Assembly: GCF_001280305.1 (NCBI RefSeq)
Contig: NZ_CP012623.1
Span: forward strand, 3,596,001 to 3,660,000
DNA from: Hymenobacter sp. DG25A
GTDB lineage: Bacteria > Bacteroidota > Bacteroidia > Cytophagales > Hymenobacteraceae
Reading direction: 5' to 3'
Length of the DNA: 64,000 nt
This document shows, piece after piece, positions 8,392-16,731 of this stretch. Every line of letters begins with the position of its first letter. The stretch's first letter is position 1. A program made the position numbers and the translations under genes. The notes under the pieces were generated by a model, which made no database searches, was not told the origin of the DNA, and saw nothing but the letters and a program-made list of their open reading frames with translations.

Positions 8392-8546
8392 GCGAAGCGG
8401 GAGAAATGCTCAGATGCCGCTCTGCCTGACGGTCAATGATTACATATTGCCTTGTCGGCGCGCAGTACAACGTTTGGTTTCGTGTGGATGGAACACAAGC
8501 GGGCATCGAGAATCAAATCCGTGGAACTCAAGCGCCTTCCGTGTTG

Positions 8547-8554
8547 TATCTTTG
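8547..8554 (+). promoter_or_regulatory. -7 promoter element of rlmN
   Basis: TATCTTTG matches TAnnTTTG exactly. It ends 5 bases before the ATG at 8560, so transcription probably begins at or beside the start codon, giving a leaderless mRNA. It also argues against the upstream in-frame ATG at 8452. Confidence 0.6.
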
Positions 8555-8559
8555 CGGCT

Positions 8560-9630
8560 ATGATGATTGACCTGCCTGTAGTTTCCAAGCGCGACATTCG
8601 CAAACTCACCCCCGACGAGCTCAAAGCCTTTATGGTGGAGCACGGCGAGAAGCCTTTCCGCGCCAAGCAGGTGCTGGAGTGGCTGTGGAAGAACACGGCG
8701 GGTACGTTTGAGGAGATGAACAACATCTCGCTGGCCACGCGCGAGCTGCTGGTCAAGTACTTTGTTATCAACGGGGTACAGGTTCAGAATCAGCAGCTCA
8801 GCAACGACGGCACCATCAAATCGGCGTTCCGGCTGTATGATGGCAACATTGTGGAAGGCGTGCTCATTCCGCACGACACGCGCATGACGGCGTGCATCTC
8901 CTCGCAGGTGGGCTGCTCGCTCACGTGCAAGTTCTGCGCCACCGGCTACATGGACCGCAAGCGCAACCTGGAAGCTGCTGAAATCTACGACCAGGTAGTA
9001 CGCATTAAGGAGCAGTGCGAATCTCAGTACGGCACACCGCTTACCAACATTGTGTACATGGGCATGGGCGAGCCGCTGCTGAACTACGCCAACGTAGTAA
9101 AAAGCATTGAGCGCATTACCGCCCCCGACGGCCTGAACATGGCCCCGCGCCGCATCACGGTCAGCACCGCCGGCATTGCTAAAATGATTAAAAAGCTGGC
9201 CGATGACGGCGTGAAGGCCAACCTGGCCCTCTCGCTGCACGCGCCCAACGATACCAAGCGCAACGAAATCATGCCCATCAACGAAGCCAATTCCCTGGCC
9301 TCCTTGAAGGATGCGCTCAAGCACTACCACCAGGTAACCGGCCGCAAAGTCACTTACGAGTACATTGTATTCGAGAGCTTTAACGACACGCTGGAGGATG
9401 CCGAGGAGCTGTTCCAGATTTCGAAGTGGATTCCCTGCAAGGTGAATCTCATCGAGTACAACCCCATCGAAAACGCCGACTACAAAAACACCGGTGAGGC
9501 CAAGCTGATGGCCTTCCTGAAGTACCTGGCCGACCGGGGCGTGCAAACCAACCTGCGCCGCTCGCGCGGCAAGGATATTGACGCTGCCTGCGGCCAGCTG
9601 GCCGTGAAGGAAAAGCCGGCTGCAGTTTAA
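8560..9630 (+). CDS. rlmN: Dual-specificity rRNA/tRNA adenine-C2 methyltransferase RlmN
   Basis: RlmN methylates C2 of A2503 in 23S rRNA and A37 in some tRNAs by radical SAM chemistry. From the ATG at 8560 the protein has 356 residues, normal for the family. It shows the N-terminal domain (FRAKQVLEWLWKNTAGTFEEM), the radical SAM motif CSLTCKFC, GMGEPLLNY, ITVSTAGIAKMI, LSLHAPND, and the C-terminal catalytic cysteine in AACGQL. A longer frame opens at 8452, but the family start is MIDLPVVSKRDI and the promoter motif falls inside the longer version, so 8560 (or 8563) is preferred. The gene is bracketed by two large palindromes. Confidence 0.95.
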   Translation: MMIDLPVVSKRDIRKLTPDELKAFMVEHGEKPFRAKQVLEWLWKNTAGTFEEMNNISLATRELLVKYFVINGVQVQNQQLSNDGTIKSAFRLYDGNIVEGVLIPHDTRMTACISSQVGCSLTCKFCATGYMDRKRNLEAAEIYDQVVRIKEQCESQYGTPLTNIVYMGMGEPLLNYANVVKSIERITAPDGLNMAPRRITVSTAGIAKMIKKLADDGVKANLALSLHAPNDTKRNEIMPINEANSLASLKDALKHYHQVTGRKVTYEYIVFESFNDTLEDAEELFQISKWIPCKVNLIEYNPIENADYKNTGEAKLMAFLKYLADRGVQTNLRRSRGKDIDAACGQLAVKEKPAAV

Positions 9631-9649
9631 TATTTCTGATTTATATACT

Positions 9650-9752
9650 GGTCATGTCGAGCGCAGCCGAGACATCTCGCTAGTGTGGTGAATAATGTAA
9701 TTACTACCACAACATCAGCACGCTAGATGTCTCGACTGCGCTCGACATGACC
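9650..9752. repeat. 103-bp intergenic palindrome, element 3
   Basis: Inverted arms of 28 bases (9650-9677 and 9725-9752) pair with a single mismatch. Each arm carries a nested palindrome ATGTC/GACAT. The centre, read on the minus strand, repeats the core of element 1: GCGTGCTGATGTTGTGGT at one side and CACCACACTAGCGAGATG at the other. It lies between the convergent ends of rlmN and the YihY-family gene. Confidence 0.9.
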
Positions 9753-9769
9753 GTTTTATCCTGTTTAGC

Positions 9770-10738
9770 TTACGCCCGCCAACGACCCACGGCCCGGGGG
9801 CGGCCGGAGGAAATTTCCTCGTGGGTTTCGCCTTCCGGTACTTCGCGCACTTCTATGCGCACGGCGTTGGCTTTTGGCTGCACGCACTGGCCGTATTTAT
9901 CGGCGAACTGCTGGGTGAACTCCGCCCCGAAGAAGATGATGAGTGCCGAGTAGTTAACCCAAATCAGCAGAATAATAGCTGAGCCGGCTGCCCCGTAGGT
10001 AGAGCCTGGGTCGGCCTGGGCAATGTAGAGGGCAATGAGATACTTGCCGACGACGAATAGCAGCGCCGTGATAAAAGCCCCGATCCAGACGTCGCGCCAC
10101 CGGATAATGGCATCGGGCAGGAAGCGGTAGATAAGGGCAAACAGCGTGGTGGTGACGGCCAGGGAAAGGGTCAGGTCAATGAGGTGAATAAACACCACGG
10201 CCAGATCCGGGAGCAGCTGTTTGAGGTAGTCGGTGAAAGACGTGAGCACGGCGCTTATCACAAAGGAAATCAGCAGCAGCAAACCCACGCTCAGAATCAG
10301 GCCAAAAGACAGAAACCGGTCTTTCAGAAACTGCCAGATGTTGTTGCGGGGCTTCACCTTCAGATTCCAGATATCATTGATGCTTTCCTGCAGGGTAACA
10401 AAGAAGGTGGTGGCCGCAAAAATGAGGATGCCAATACCCACGGCAGCAGCGGCCCCGGTCTTTTCCTGCCGGTTGAAGTCGTTGATGGAATCCTGAACGA
10501 ACTTGGCCGATTCGGCCCCTACCAGGGAGCTCAGCTGGTGAAACAGCTGGCCCGTTATAGCTTCCGACCCTAACACGGTACTGGCCGCGGTTATAACAAT
10601 GATCAGCAGCGGCGGCAGGGAAAAAATAGTGTAGTAGGATAGCGCGGCGGCATGCCGAAACGAGTTGTTTTCCATGAAGGAATTCCACGTCGATTTCAGC
10701 AGGGTGAAAATATTAGAGAAGGAAAACGGGATAGGCAT
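9770..10738 (-). CDS. YihY/BrkB-family inner-membrane protein
   Basis: A 322-residue multi-pass membrane protein with about six helices. The family hallmark is the N-terminal SFRHAAALSYYTIFSLPPLLIIVI followed by a loop and GIGILIFAATTFFVTLQESINDIW, then WRDVWIGAFITALLFVVGKYLIALYI and GSTYGAAGSAIILLIWVNYSALIIFFGAEFT. YihY/BrkB proteins were once called ribonuclease BN; that assignment is not supported and function is unknown. A basic tail rich in Arg and Pro ends the protein. The spacer before its start codon shows a 7-bp period. The 3' end faces rlmN across a palindrome. Confidence 0.9.
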   Translation of the reverse strand: MPIPFSFSNIFTLLKSTWNSFMENNSFRHAAALSYYTIFSLPPLLIIVITAASTVLGSEAITGQLFHQLSSLVGAESAKFVQDSINDFNRQEKTGAAAAVGIGILIFAATTFFVTLQESINDIWNLKVKPRNNIWQFLKDRFLSFGLILSVGLLLLISFVISAVLTSFTDYLKQLLPDLAVVFIHLIDLTLSLAVTTTLFALIYRFLPDAIIRWRDVWIGAFITALLFVVGKYLIALYIAQADPGSTYGAAGSAIILLIWVNYSALIIFFGAEFTQQFADKYGQCVQPKANAVRIEVREVPEGETHEEISSGRPRAVGRWRA

Positions 10739-10739
10739 A

Positions 10740-10760
10740 GGGTGAAGGGTAGCGGGTAGG
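10740..10760. repeat. Heptad spacer before the YihY-family gene
   Basis: Three consecutive 7-base units, GGGTGAA, GGGTAGC and GGGTAGG, directly abut the start codon of the minus-strand gene. Confidence 0.55.
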
Positions 10761-10800
10761 GTGTATCATACGGGCAGTTTCCAATTGCCGTTTGGCTGGG

Positions 10801-11529
10801 CTAGCGGGCCAGCTCCCAGCGGAGCGTTTCTACCGGGGCTTCCCGCAGGGCAGCGGCCAGCTCCTGGTCGTCGGCAAACTGCAGCTGCCGGAGCTGGCTG
10901 GCCTCCACGCTCACGGTTAACTGCTGCTCCCGAAACGGCCAGGGCGTTACCGTTACGGGCCCTTCGGCCGTTGGGCGGCTCACGTGGTAGCATTGCCCAT
11001 CGGGCCCCTCATATATTTCCAGCTCCCGGCCCATTTCCGGCAGCTCCTGCCGGCACAAAATCAGGCTGAGCCGGTCGCACCAGTGCATGAGGTCGTAGGC
11101 CTGCTGGGCTTCTTTTTTGTTGAGCTTCAGCTCCCGGCGCCATTGCTTCTGCTGCGCCTCCTGCTCGGTGAGGAAGGTGTCAATGACTTTCTGTTCTTGG
11201 CGCAGTCCTTCATAAAGGGTATGCAGGTGCATGCTGGTAAGCAGGCTGCGCCAGCGGCCCTGAAAGCGGGCCGCCTTCATCACACCCTGGGCCTGCTCCA
11301 GAGAGAATTCCTTCATGGTGAAGTTGGCCGGCGCCCCGGCCGGCGTCAGGCTGTAGTGCCCGTCCCAGGGCCGCTGCTCATCATCGTGCTGGGCAATGGC
11401 GGCCAGCAGGCCCACCCATCGGTCGGAGGGGCCAAACGGCTGCCAGTGCCAGGCCAGCTGGGCCGCCAGCAGGGCGTGGGCCTGCTGGTAGATAATCTGC
11501 CAGCCATCGGGCGTATGGTTTACAATCAT
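10801..11529 (-). CDS. DUF3891 family protein
   Basis: The 242-residue soluble protein begins MIVNHTPDGWQIIYQQAHALLAAQLAWHW and continues with LLAAIAQHDDEQRPW, the His/Asp-containing segment by which I recognise DUF3891. Histidines and acidic residues near the N-terminus (QAH, HDDE) suggest a metal site resembling HD-type phosphohydrolases, but this is inference. The rest is helical with a charged central part. Function is unknown. It stands alone; the next upstream gene on the strand is more than 1 kb away beyond the Tdh terminator side. Confidence 0.75.
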   Translation of the reverse strand: MIVNHTPDGWQIIYQQAHALLAAQLAWHWQPFGPSDRWVGLLAAIAQHDDEQRPWDGHYSLTPAGAPANFTMKEFSLEQAQGVMKAARFQGRWRSLLTSMHLHTLYEGLRQEQKVIDTFLTEQEAQQKQWRRELKLNKKEAQQAYDLMHWCDRLSLILCRQELPEMGRELEIYEGPDGQCYHVSRPTAEGPVTVTPWPFREQQLTVSVEASQLRQLQFADDQELAAALREAPVETLRWELAR

Positions 11530-11548
11530 AGCAAGTAGACAACGGAAA

Positions 11549-11588
11549 AAGCCCCGTCGCCTGCCTATACGGACAGACGACGGGGCTT
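11549..11588 (-). terminator. Intrinsic terminator of the threonine dehydrogenase gene
   Basis: Arms AAGCCCCGTCG (11549-11559) and CGACGGGGCTT (11578-11588) form an 11-bp stem. Read on the minus strand it is followed by a T run, 29 bases after the Tdh stop. Confidence 0.75.
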
Positions 11589-11617
11589 GTCGAATCTGGT
11601 GCTGGTTTTGGCGCCGG

Positions 11618-12616
11618 TTAGTGCGCTACGGTGGCCGTTTCAGCTACCTGCTGCCTGAGGTGTAGCAGCATATCGTTGGTCATTTTATCCAAGGTGAAAT
11701 CCGGCTGCCAGCCCCAGTCCTGGCGGGCGCGGCTGTCGTCGATGCTGGCGGGCCAGGAGTCGGCAATCTGCTGGCGGGAGTCCGGCATATACGTCACCTC
11801 AAACTCCGGAAGGTGGCGCTGAATGCTGGCCGTAATTTCCTTAGGTGAGAAGCTCATAGCCCCCAGGTTGTAGCTGCTGCGGATTTTGATGCTGTCGGCC
11901 GGGGCGTGCATGAGGTCCAAGGTAGCCTTCAGGGCATCGGGCATGTACATCATGGGCAGGTAGGTGTCTTCCTTCAGAAAGCACTCATAGGGCTGGCCGG
12001 CCACGGCTTTGTGGTAGATGTCCACGGCATAGTCCGTAGTGCCGCCGCCGGGCAAGGATTTGTAGCCAATGAGGCCGGGGTAGCGCAGGCTGCGCACATC
12101 CAGGCCGTGCTTGCGGAAATACCACTCACACCACTGCTCGCCGGCCAGCTTGCTGATGCCGTAGATGGTGTTGGGGTTCATGATGGTGAGCTGGGGCGTG
12201 TTCTCACGCGGGGTATCGGGCCCGAACACGGCAATGCTGCTGGGCCAGTATACCTGCTGCACGCCCAGGTCTACGGCGGCATCCAGCACGTTAAACAGGC
12301 CATCCATGTTCAGCTGCCAGCCAAACTTGGGGTTCTTTTCGGCCGTGGCCGAGAGCAGGGCGGCCAGGTGGTACACCTGCTTGGGCTTATATTTTTGTAC
12401 GATTTCTGTCAGGCGGTTCTTGTCCAGCACATCCAGCAGCTCAAAGGGGCCCGCTTCGTGCGTTTCCGCATCCTTGGGGGCGCGCACGTCGGCGGCTACT
12501 ACGTTGGAGGCGCCATAGCGCTGGCGCAGCTCCTGGGTGAGCTCCAGACCCAGCTGACCGCCGGCTCCGATAATGAGAACTGTGTCGCCGGGGGTGCCGG
12601 GGGTGGAAGTAGCCAT
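11618..12616 (-). CDS. tdh: L-threonine 3-dehydrogenase, epimerase-like (SDR) type
   Basis: The 332-residue protein belongs to the NAD-dependent epimerase/dehydratase-like threonine dehydrogenases known from flavobacteria. It has the Rossmann glycine motif GAGGQLG (17-23), the catalytic YxxxK (Y152, K156 in YGISK), and the subfamily signature PGGGTTDYAVDIYHKAV followed by YECFLKEDTYLPMMYM. It would oxidise threonine to 2-amino-3-ketobutyrate, the substrate of Kbl encoded 1 kb away on the other strand. A longer frame starts at 12694, but a promoter motif inside it and the MATSTPG start favour 12616. A general sugar epimerase is less likely because of the GGGTTDYAVD block. Confidence 0.88.
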   Translation of the reverse strand: MATSTPGTPGDTVLIIGAGGQLGLELTQELRQRYGASNVVAADVRAPKDAETHEAGPFELLDVLDKNRLTEIVQKYKPKQVYHLAALLSATAEKNPKFGWQLNMDGLFNVLDAAVDLGVQQVYWPSSIAVFGPDTPRENTPQLTIMNPNTIYGISKLAGEQWCEWYFRKHGLDVRSLRYPGLIGYKSLPGGGTTDYAVDIYHKAVAGQPYECFLKEDTYLPMMYMPDALKATLDLMHAPADSIKIRSSYNLGAMSFSPKEITASIQRHLPEFEVTYMPDSRQQIADSWPASIDDSRARQDWGWQPDFTLDKMTNDMLLHLRQQVAETATVAH

Positions 12617-12653
12617 GCGCAAAGAAGACTGTGGGTGGGGGAAGAAAAGGCTA

Positions 12654-12661
12654 CAAATATA
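12654..12661 (-). promoter_or_regulatory. -7 promoter element of tdh
   Basis: On the minus strand the sequence reads TATATTTG, an exact TAnnTTTG match, 38 bases before the ATG at 12616. Confidence 0.55.
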
Positions 12662-12807
12662 AACGGATGGGGCGGTTATCCGGGTAAAGGCCATCGGCCG
12701 GATGATAGGTAAGCGGCAGTAAGAGCAAGCTGGTTTGCTTTAGTTGTGCGCTCAGTTCAGGAGAAAGGTGCTTTTGCCTACTTTTAGTCGATATGTATAT
12801 CCCCGCT

Positions 12808-13569
12808 ATGCGCCGTATTCTGATTGGCTTGAGCCTTTGTTGTAGTTTGTCTGGTGAGAGCTTGGCGCAGACCAAGGCGCCGCAGGCGTACCGGAACCTG
12901 GTGATGGAGGGTGGCGGTATCCGGGGTATTGCCTATGGTGGGGCCCTCAAAGAGTTGGAAACGCAGGGGATTCTGCCGGGCATACAGCGGGTAGGGGGCA
13001 CCTCCGCCGGGGCCATTCAGGCGGCTTTGCTGGCCGTAGGCTACTCCCCCGATGAGATTATAGCCGTGGTAAACGATATGCCCGTGCAGCAGCTTAACGA
13101 CGGCCGCCTCATCTTTTTTGGCGGCAGCAGCCGGCTGATCAAGCAGTTTGGCTGGTACCGCGGCGACAAGTTTACCCAGGTGATGGACCAGTTGGTGGCC
13201 CGCAAAACCGGCTCTGCCAACTATATCACCGGGCAAAAGCCGGCGCTGGCCTCACAACCGGTAGCTAACCCTGAAACGCTGGGGTTGCGGCTGGATCGGG
13301 CAGAGCAGATTACGTATGATTCTACGGCGACCGGCCGGCACCAACTCGCGCCTTACGCCATCAATAGTTTCAGTACCTACGTAGGCGCTTTGTACAACCT
13401 GGCCATTGAGAATCTGAACCCGGCGCGGCCCACCGACTGGTCGCGCACCATCAGCATCAACACCCTGCATTTTAGCCCCAAGATCAAGCGCCTGTCTACG
13501 GCGCAAAAAAAGGAACTGATGGACAGTGGCCAGCAGGGCGTGCAGCAGTTTTTGGCGCGAGGCAAGTAA
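12808..13569 (+). CDS. Patatin-like phospholipase, internally shortened
   Basis: The 253-residue protein has a signal peptide (to about residue 20, SLSGESLAQ) and the patatin N-terminal half: oxyanion motif GGGIRG (35-40) and nucleophile motif GTSAG with Ser66. It then matches the family tail (NPETLGLRLDRAEQI, YVGALYNLAIENLN, DWSRTISI, GQQGVQQFL). Secreted Bacteroidota relatives carry roughly a hundred residues between the KTGxA block (133-137) and NPETLGLR (154), including the DGG motif with the catalytic aspartate; here only about 16 residues join the two. The catalytic dyad is therefore incomplete. It could be a decayed gene or a pseudoenzyme. ATG 12793 is an alternative start, five codons upstream. 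Confidence 0.72.
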   Translation: MRRILIGLSLCCSLSGESLAQTKAPQAYRNLVMEGGGIRGIAYGGALKELETQGILPGIQRVGGTSAGAIQAALLAVGYSPDEIIAVVNDMPVQQLNDGRLIFFGGSSRLIKQFGWYRGDKFTQVMDQLVARKTGSANYITGQKPALASQPVANPETLGLRLDRAEQITYDSTATGRHQLAPYAINSFSTYVGALYNLAIENLNPARPTDWSRTISINTLHFSPKIKRLSTAQKKELMDSGQQGVQQFLARGK

Positions 13570-13610
13570 ACCCTATTGTCCGCTGCTTCGGCTGCAGATA
13601 CACAAACTCA

Positions 13611-13618
13611 TACCTTTG
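13611..13618 (+). promoter_or_regulatory. -7 promoter element of kbl
   Basis: TACCTTTG is an exact match to TAnnTTTG, 50 bases before the kbl ATG at 13669. It excludes the longer in-frame start at 13576. Confidence 0.6.
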
Positions 13619-13645
13619 CACTTCATCCCACGGTTAGAAATTCCC

Positions 13646-13666
13646 CTTCACCCTTCAACCTCACCC
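13646..13666. repeat. Heptad spacer before kbl
   Basis: Units CTTCACC, CTTCAAC and CTCACCC follow each other with a 7-base period and end two bases before the start codon. Confidence 0.5.
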
Positions 13667-13668
13667 CC

Positions 13669-14916
13669 ATGTATACCACCCTCCAGCCCGACCTGCAGCA
13701 GCAGTTGCAGGAAATAAAAGATGCCGGCCTCTACAAAAAGGAGCGCATCATTACCTCGCCCCAGGGCGCCGAAATTGAGACGGAAGAGGCGGGGGAAGTG
13801 CTGAATTTCTGCGCCAATAACTACCTGGGCCTGTCCTCGCACCCGGAGGTAATTAAGGCGGCCAAAGAAGCCATTGATACTCATGGCTACGGCATGTCGT
13901 CGGTGCGCTTTATCTGCGGCACTCAGGATATCCACAAAGAGCTGGAAGCCAAGCTGGCTGAGTTTCTGGGTACCGAAGACACCATTCTGTACGCAGCGGC
14001 TTTTGATGCCAACGGCGGCGTATTTGAGCCCTTGTTCAACGAGCAGGACGCTATTATTTCCGATGCTCTGAACCACGCCAGTATTATTGATGGCGTGCGC
14101 CTGTGCAAAGCCCAGCGCTACCGCTACGTCCACAACGATATGGCCGATCTGGAGGCGCAGCTGCAGGACGCCGTGGCCAAAGGCACCCGCCACCGTATCA
14201 TCGTTACGGACGGCTCGTTCTCCATGGACGGCACCATTGCCCAGCTGGACAAAATCTGCGACTTGGCCGATAAGTATGAGGCCCTGGTGATGATTGACGA
14301 GTGCCACAGCATGGGCTTCCTGGGCAAAACCGGCCGCGGCACCCACGAGTACCGCAACGTGATGGGCCGTGTGGATATCATTACCGGCACGCTGGGCAAA
14401 GCCCTGGGCGGCGCCATGGGCGGCTTTACTTCGGGCCGCAAGGAAATCATTGACATGCTGCGCCAGCGTAGCCGTCCTTACCTGTTCTCCAACACCCTGG
14501 CCCCGGCCATTGTGGGTGCCAGCATCCGCGTGCTGGACCTGCTCACGGAAAGCACCGAGCTGCGCGACCGGCTGGAGGAAAACACCAAATACTTCCGCGA
14601 GGAAATGACCAAAGCCGGCTTCGACATCAAGCCCGGTGAGCACCCCATTGTGCCCGTGATGCTGTATGATGCCAAGCTGAGCCAGGAGTTTGCGGCCCGC
14701 ATGCTGGAGCATGGCATTTACGTGGTGGGTTTCTACTTCCCCGTGGTAGCCAAAGGACAGGCCCGCATTCGGGTGCAGATGAGCGCCGCCCACACCCGCG
14801 CGCATCTGGACAAGGCCATTGCGGCCTTTAAAGCCGTAGGCCAGGAACTGGGCACGCTGAAAGACCGTTCGGCCGCCCAGCCCGAAGCCGGTCAGGTGGT
14901 TATCAACACCCCGTAA
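13669..14916 (+). CDS. kbl: 2-amino-3-ketobutyrate coenzyme A ligase (glycine C-acetyltransferase)
   Basis: Kbl is a PLP enzyme that splits 2-amino-3-ketobutyrate with CoA into glycine and acetyl-CoA, the second step of threonine breakdown. The 415-residue sequence has [59 protein letters not shown], and the PLP lysine K244 in [11 protein letters not shown] short non-conserved tail of about 15 residues ends it. Other alpha-oxoamine synthases (BioF, serine palmitoyltransferase) are possible, but the [13 protein letters not shown] block and the nearby Tdh favour Kbl. A very long palindromic terminator follows. Confidence 0.93.
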   Translation: MYTTLQPDLQQQLQEIKDAGLYKKERIITSPQGAEIETEEAGEVLNFCANNYLGLSSHPEVIKAAKEAIDTHGYGMSSVRFICGTQDIHKELEAKLAEFLGTEDTILYAAAFDANGGVFEPLFNEQDAIISDALNHASIIDGVRLCKAQRYRYVHNDMADLEAQLQDAVAKGTRHRIIVTDGSFSMDGTIAQLDKICDLADKYEALVMIDECHSMGFLGKTGRGTHEYRNVMGRVDIITGTLGKALGGAMGGFTSGRKEIIDMLRQRSRPYLFSNTLAPAIVGASIRVLDLLTESTELRDRLEENTKYFREEMTKAGFDIKPGEHPIVPVMLYDAKLSQEFAARMLEHGIYVVGFYFPVVAKGQARIRVQMSAAHTRAHLDKAIAAFKAVGQELGTLKDRSAAQPEAGQVVINTP

Positions 14917-14919
14917 TGC

Positions 14920-14979
14920 CAGGTAGAGTTCATAAAAAAGGCCCGCCAGATGGCGGGCCTTTTTTATGAACTCTACCTG
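14920..14979. terminator. Bidirectional terminator with 29-bp perfect arms
   Basis: Arms 14920-14948 and 14951-14979 are perfectly complementary around a 2-base loop. The core GCCCGCCA/TGGCGGGC is flanked by A6 and T6 tracts, so it can end both kbl and cdaA. Pairing continues 13 more bases outside the A/T tracts, far more than termination needs. Confidence 0.85.
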
Positions 14980-15007
14980 AGCTGTCAGCCATCAGCTAAC
15001 AGCCAGA
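14980..15007. repeat. Heptad spacer after cdaA
   Basis: Four units with a 7-base period: AGCTGTC, AGCCATC, AGCTAAC, AGCCAGA. They fill the space between the terminator and the cdaA stop codon. Confidence 0.55.
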
Positions 15008-15847
15008 TTAAGCGGCTACTTCTTCGGTGGAGAGCTTCTTGGGAGAGGAAGCTTTAGGCTCGGCATCGAACAGCATTTCATTCAGGCGGGCCCGCAGGTC
15101 GGAGGTAGACAGGTTGCGGTACACCTCGCCGGCGCGCACCAGGGAAATCTGCCCGGTTTCCTCGCTTACCACCAGCACCACGCTGTCTGTTACCTCGGAA
15201 AGGCCAATGGCGGCGCGGTGGCGCAAACCCAGGGAGGCCGGCACATCGGGGTTTTCGCTTACCGGCAGAATGCAGCGGGCCGCTTGTATGCGGTTGTTGG
15301 CGATGATAACGGCCCCGTCGTGCAGAGGGCTGGTTTTGTTGAAGATGCTCATCAGCAGGCGCTTGCTCACGGTGGCATCAATCAGGTCACCGGAGTCGGC
15401 GTAAAACTTCAGATCAGAGCCCATGCTGAACACAATGAGCGCGCCGGTATTCTTACCGGCCAGGCTCTTAGCGGCTTCTATGAAGGGCATGATGTTCATT
15501 TTCTCGGCGGTAGAATCGCGCCGCCAGGAGAACACGCGCATGCGCTCCAGCGTGGTGGCCTTGCCAATGGTGAGCAGAAACCGCCGGATTTCCTGCTGAA
15601 ACAGGATAATGCTGGCCAGCACGCCCACGCTCATAAACTGCCCCAGAATGGTGGTCAGCAGCTCCATGCCCGCGGCCCGCACCACCAGGTACAGCAGGTA
15701 AATCGACATCAGCCCCAGGAAAATCTTCAGCGCTACGCTGCCGGTCAGCAGCTTGTAGAGCTGATAAAACAGCGCCGTAACCAGCAGCACGTCCACTACG
15801 TCCAGCCAGCCAATGCGCAGGAAGCCGATGGTGAAGGAGCCAATCAC
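15008..15847 (-). CDS. cdaA: Diadenylate cyclase CdaA
   Basis: CdaA makes the second messenger cyclic di-AMP from two ATP. The 279-residue protein has three N-terminal membrane helices (about residues 10-80), then the DAC domain with the two catalytic signatures DGAVII and GLRHRAA. The order and lengths match the CdaA class rather than DisA. The start codon is GTG at 15847, overlapping the folP stop in GTGA, so it is translationally coupled to folP. No c-di-AMP phosphodiesterase or CdaR is nearby. A charged, Ser/Lys-rich tail of about 20 residues follows the DAC domain. Confidence 0.94.
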   Translation of the reverse strand: MIGSFTIGFLRIGWLDVVDVLLVTALFYQLYKLLTGSVALKIFLGLMSIYLLYLVVRAAGMELLTTILGQFMSVGVLASIILFQQEIRRFLLTIGKATTLERMRVFSWRRDSTAEKMNIMPFIEAAKSLAGKNTGALIVFSMGSDLKFYADSGDLIDATVSKRLLMSIFNKTSPLHDGAVIIANNRIQAARCILPVSENPDVPASLGLRHRAAIGLSEVTDSVVLVVSEETGQISLVRAGEVYRNLSTSDLRARLNEMLFDAEPKASSPKKLSTEEVAA

Positions 15848-16731
15848 GGGGAGGAAGGAGTTGAGTATGTGTTGAATACGAGCTGAATGGTTTGCATAGC
15901 TTCGGCCACGTCATGTACGCGCAGGAGGCGGGCGCCGTTGAGTAGCGCTATGGTATTGACGGCTACAGTACCGGTAAGGGCTGCATCCGGGGTGAGTCCC
16001 AGCGGCTTAAAAACCATGGATTTGCGCGACAGCCCAGCCAGAATAGGCAGGCCCAGCACGCGCAGCTCATCCATGCGGCGCAGCAGCTCGTGGTTTTGGG
16101 CCGAGGTTTTGGCAAACCCGAAACCCGGATCCAGAATAACGTCTACCACGCCGGCAGCCCGCAGGGCCGCCAGCTTATCCCGGAAAAAGCGCACCAGCTC
16201 CGTCACCAGGTCCTCGGTGTAGTGCGTGTGCTGGGCCATGTCCTGCGGGGTGCCGCGCATGTGCATGAGCACGTAGGGCACACCCAGGCGGCCAACCGTG
16301 GCCACCATATCGGCATCCAGGGTGCCCGCGCTGATGTCGTTGAGAATGTCGGCGCCGGCGGCTACGGCTTCGGCGGCTACGCTGGCCCGAAAAGTATCAA
16401 TGGAAAGAAAGGCCTCCGGAAACCGCTGCCGCAGGGCCTGCAGAGCCGGTAATACCCGGCGTTTTTCCTCCTCCTCGCTTACCTCAGCGGCGCCTGGGCG
16501 GGTGGAGTAGCCGCCCAGGTCCAGCACGGCAGCCCCGGCCGCGAGCATGGTTTCGGCGCGGCGCAGCAGGTCATCGGTGGCGCTTATGCGGCTGCCGGCA
16601 AAGAAGGAATCGGGCGTGAGGTTGAGGATACCCATTACCTGCGGGCGGCGCAAATCCAGCACGCGGCCACGTGGGCAACACAGCGTTTGCCTCACCGAAA
16701 AACACGTATCTTTCGCGGCCTGGGGTAGCAT
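15844..16731 (-). CDS. folP: Dihydropteroate synthase FolP
   Basis: FolP condenses para-aminobenzoate with hydroxymethyl-dihydropterin diphosphate in folate synthesis and is the sulfonamide target. The 295-residue protein shows VMGILNLTPDSFFAGSRI, LDLGGYSTRPGA, SIDTFRASVAAEA, NDISAGTLDADM, LMHMRGTPQDM and ILDPGFGFAKTSAQNHELL. The frame extends upstream to 16962, but that part is unlike FolP; ATG 16731 gives a 30-residue leader before the conserved core. It is first in a two-gene unit with cdaA, a common arrangement in this phylum. The divergent DUF1599 gene begins about 160 bases away. Confidence 0.94.
   Translation of the reverse strand: MLPQAAKDTCFSVRQTLCCPRGRVLDLRRPQVMGILNLTPDSFFAGSRISATDDLLRRAETMLAAGAAVLDLGGYSTRPGAAEVSEEEEKRRVLPALQALRQRFPEAFLSIDTFRASVAAEAVAAGADILNDISAGTLDADMVATVGRLGVPYVLMHMRGTPQDMAQHTHYTEDLVTELVRFFRDKLAALRAAGVVDVILDPGFGFAKTSAQNHELLRRMDELRVLGLPILAGLSRKSMVFKPLGLTPDAALTGTVAVNTIALLNGARLLRVHDVAEAMQTIQLVFNTYSTPSSP

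Noticed and set aside
8440..9546. Long open frame opposite rlmN (368 codons)
   Set aside because: It mirrors the coding frame of rlmN in GC-rich DNA and its translation is His/Gly/Val-rich with no known domain.
13648..14805. Long open frame opposite kbl (385 codons)
   Set aside because: Same antisense artefact; kbl has full family similarity and a promoter.
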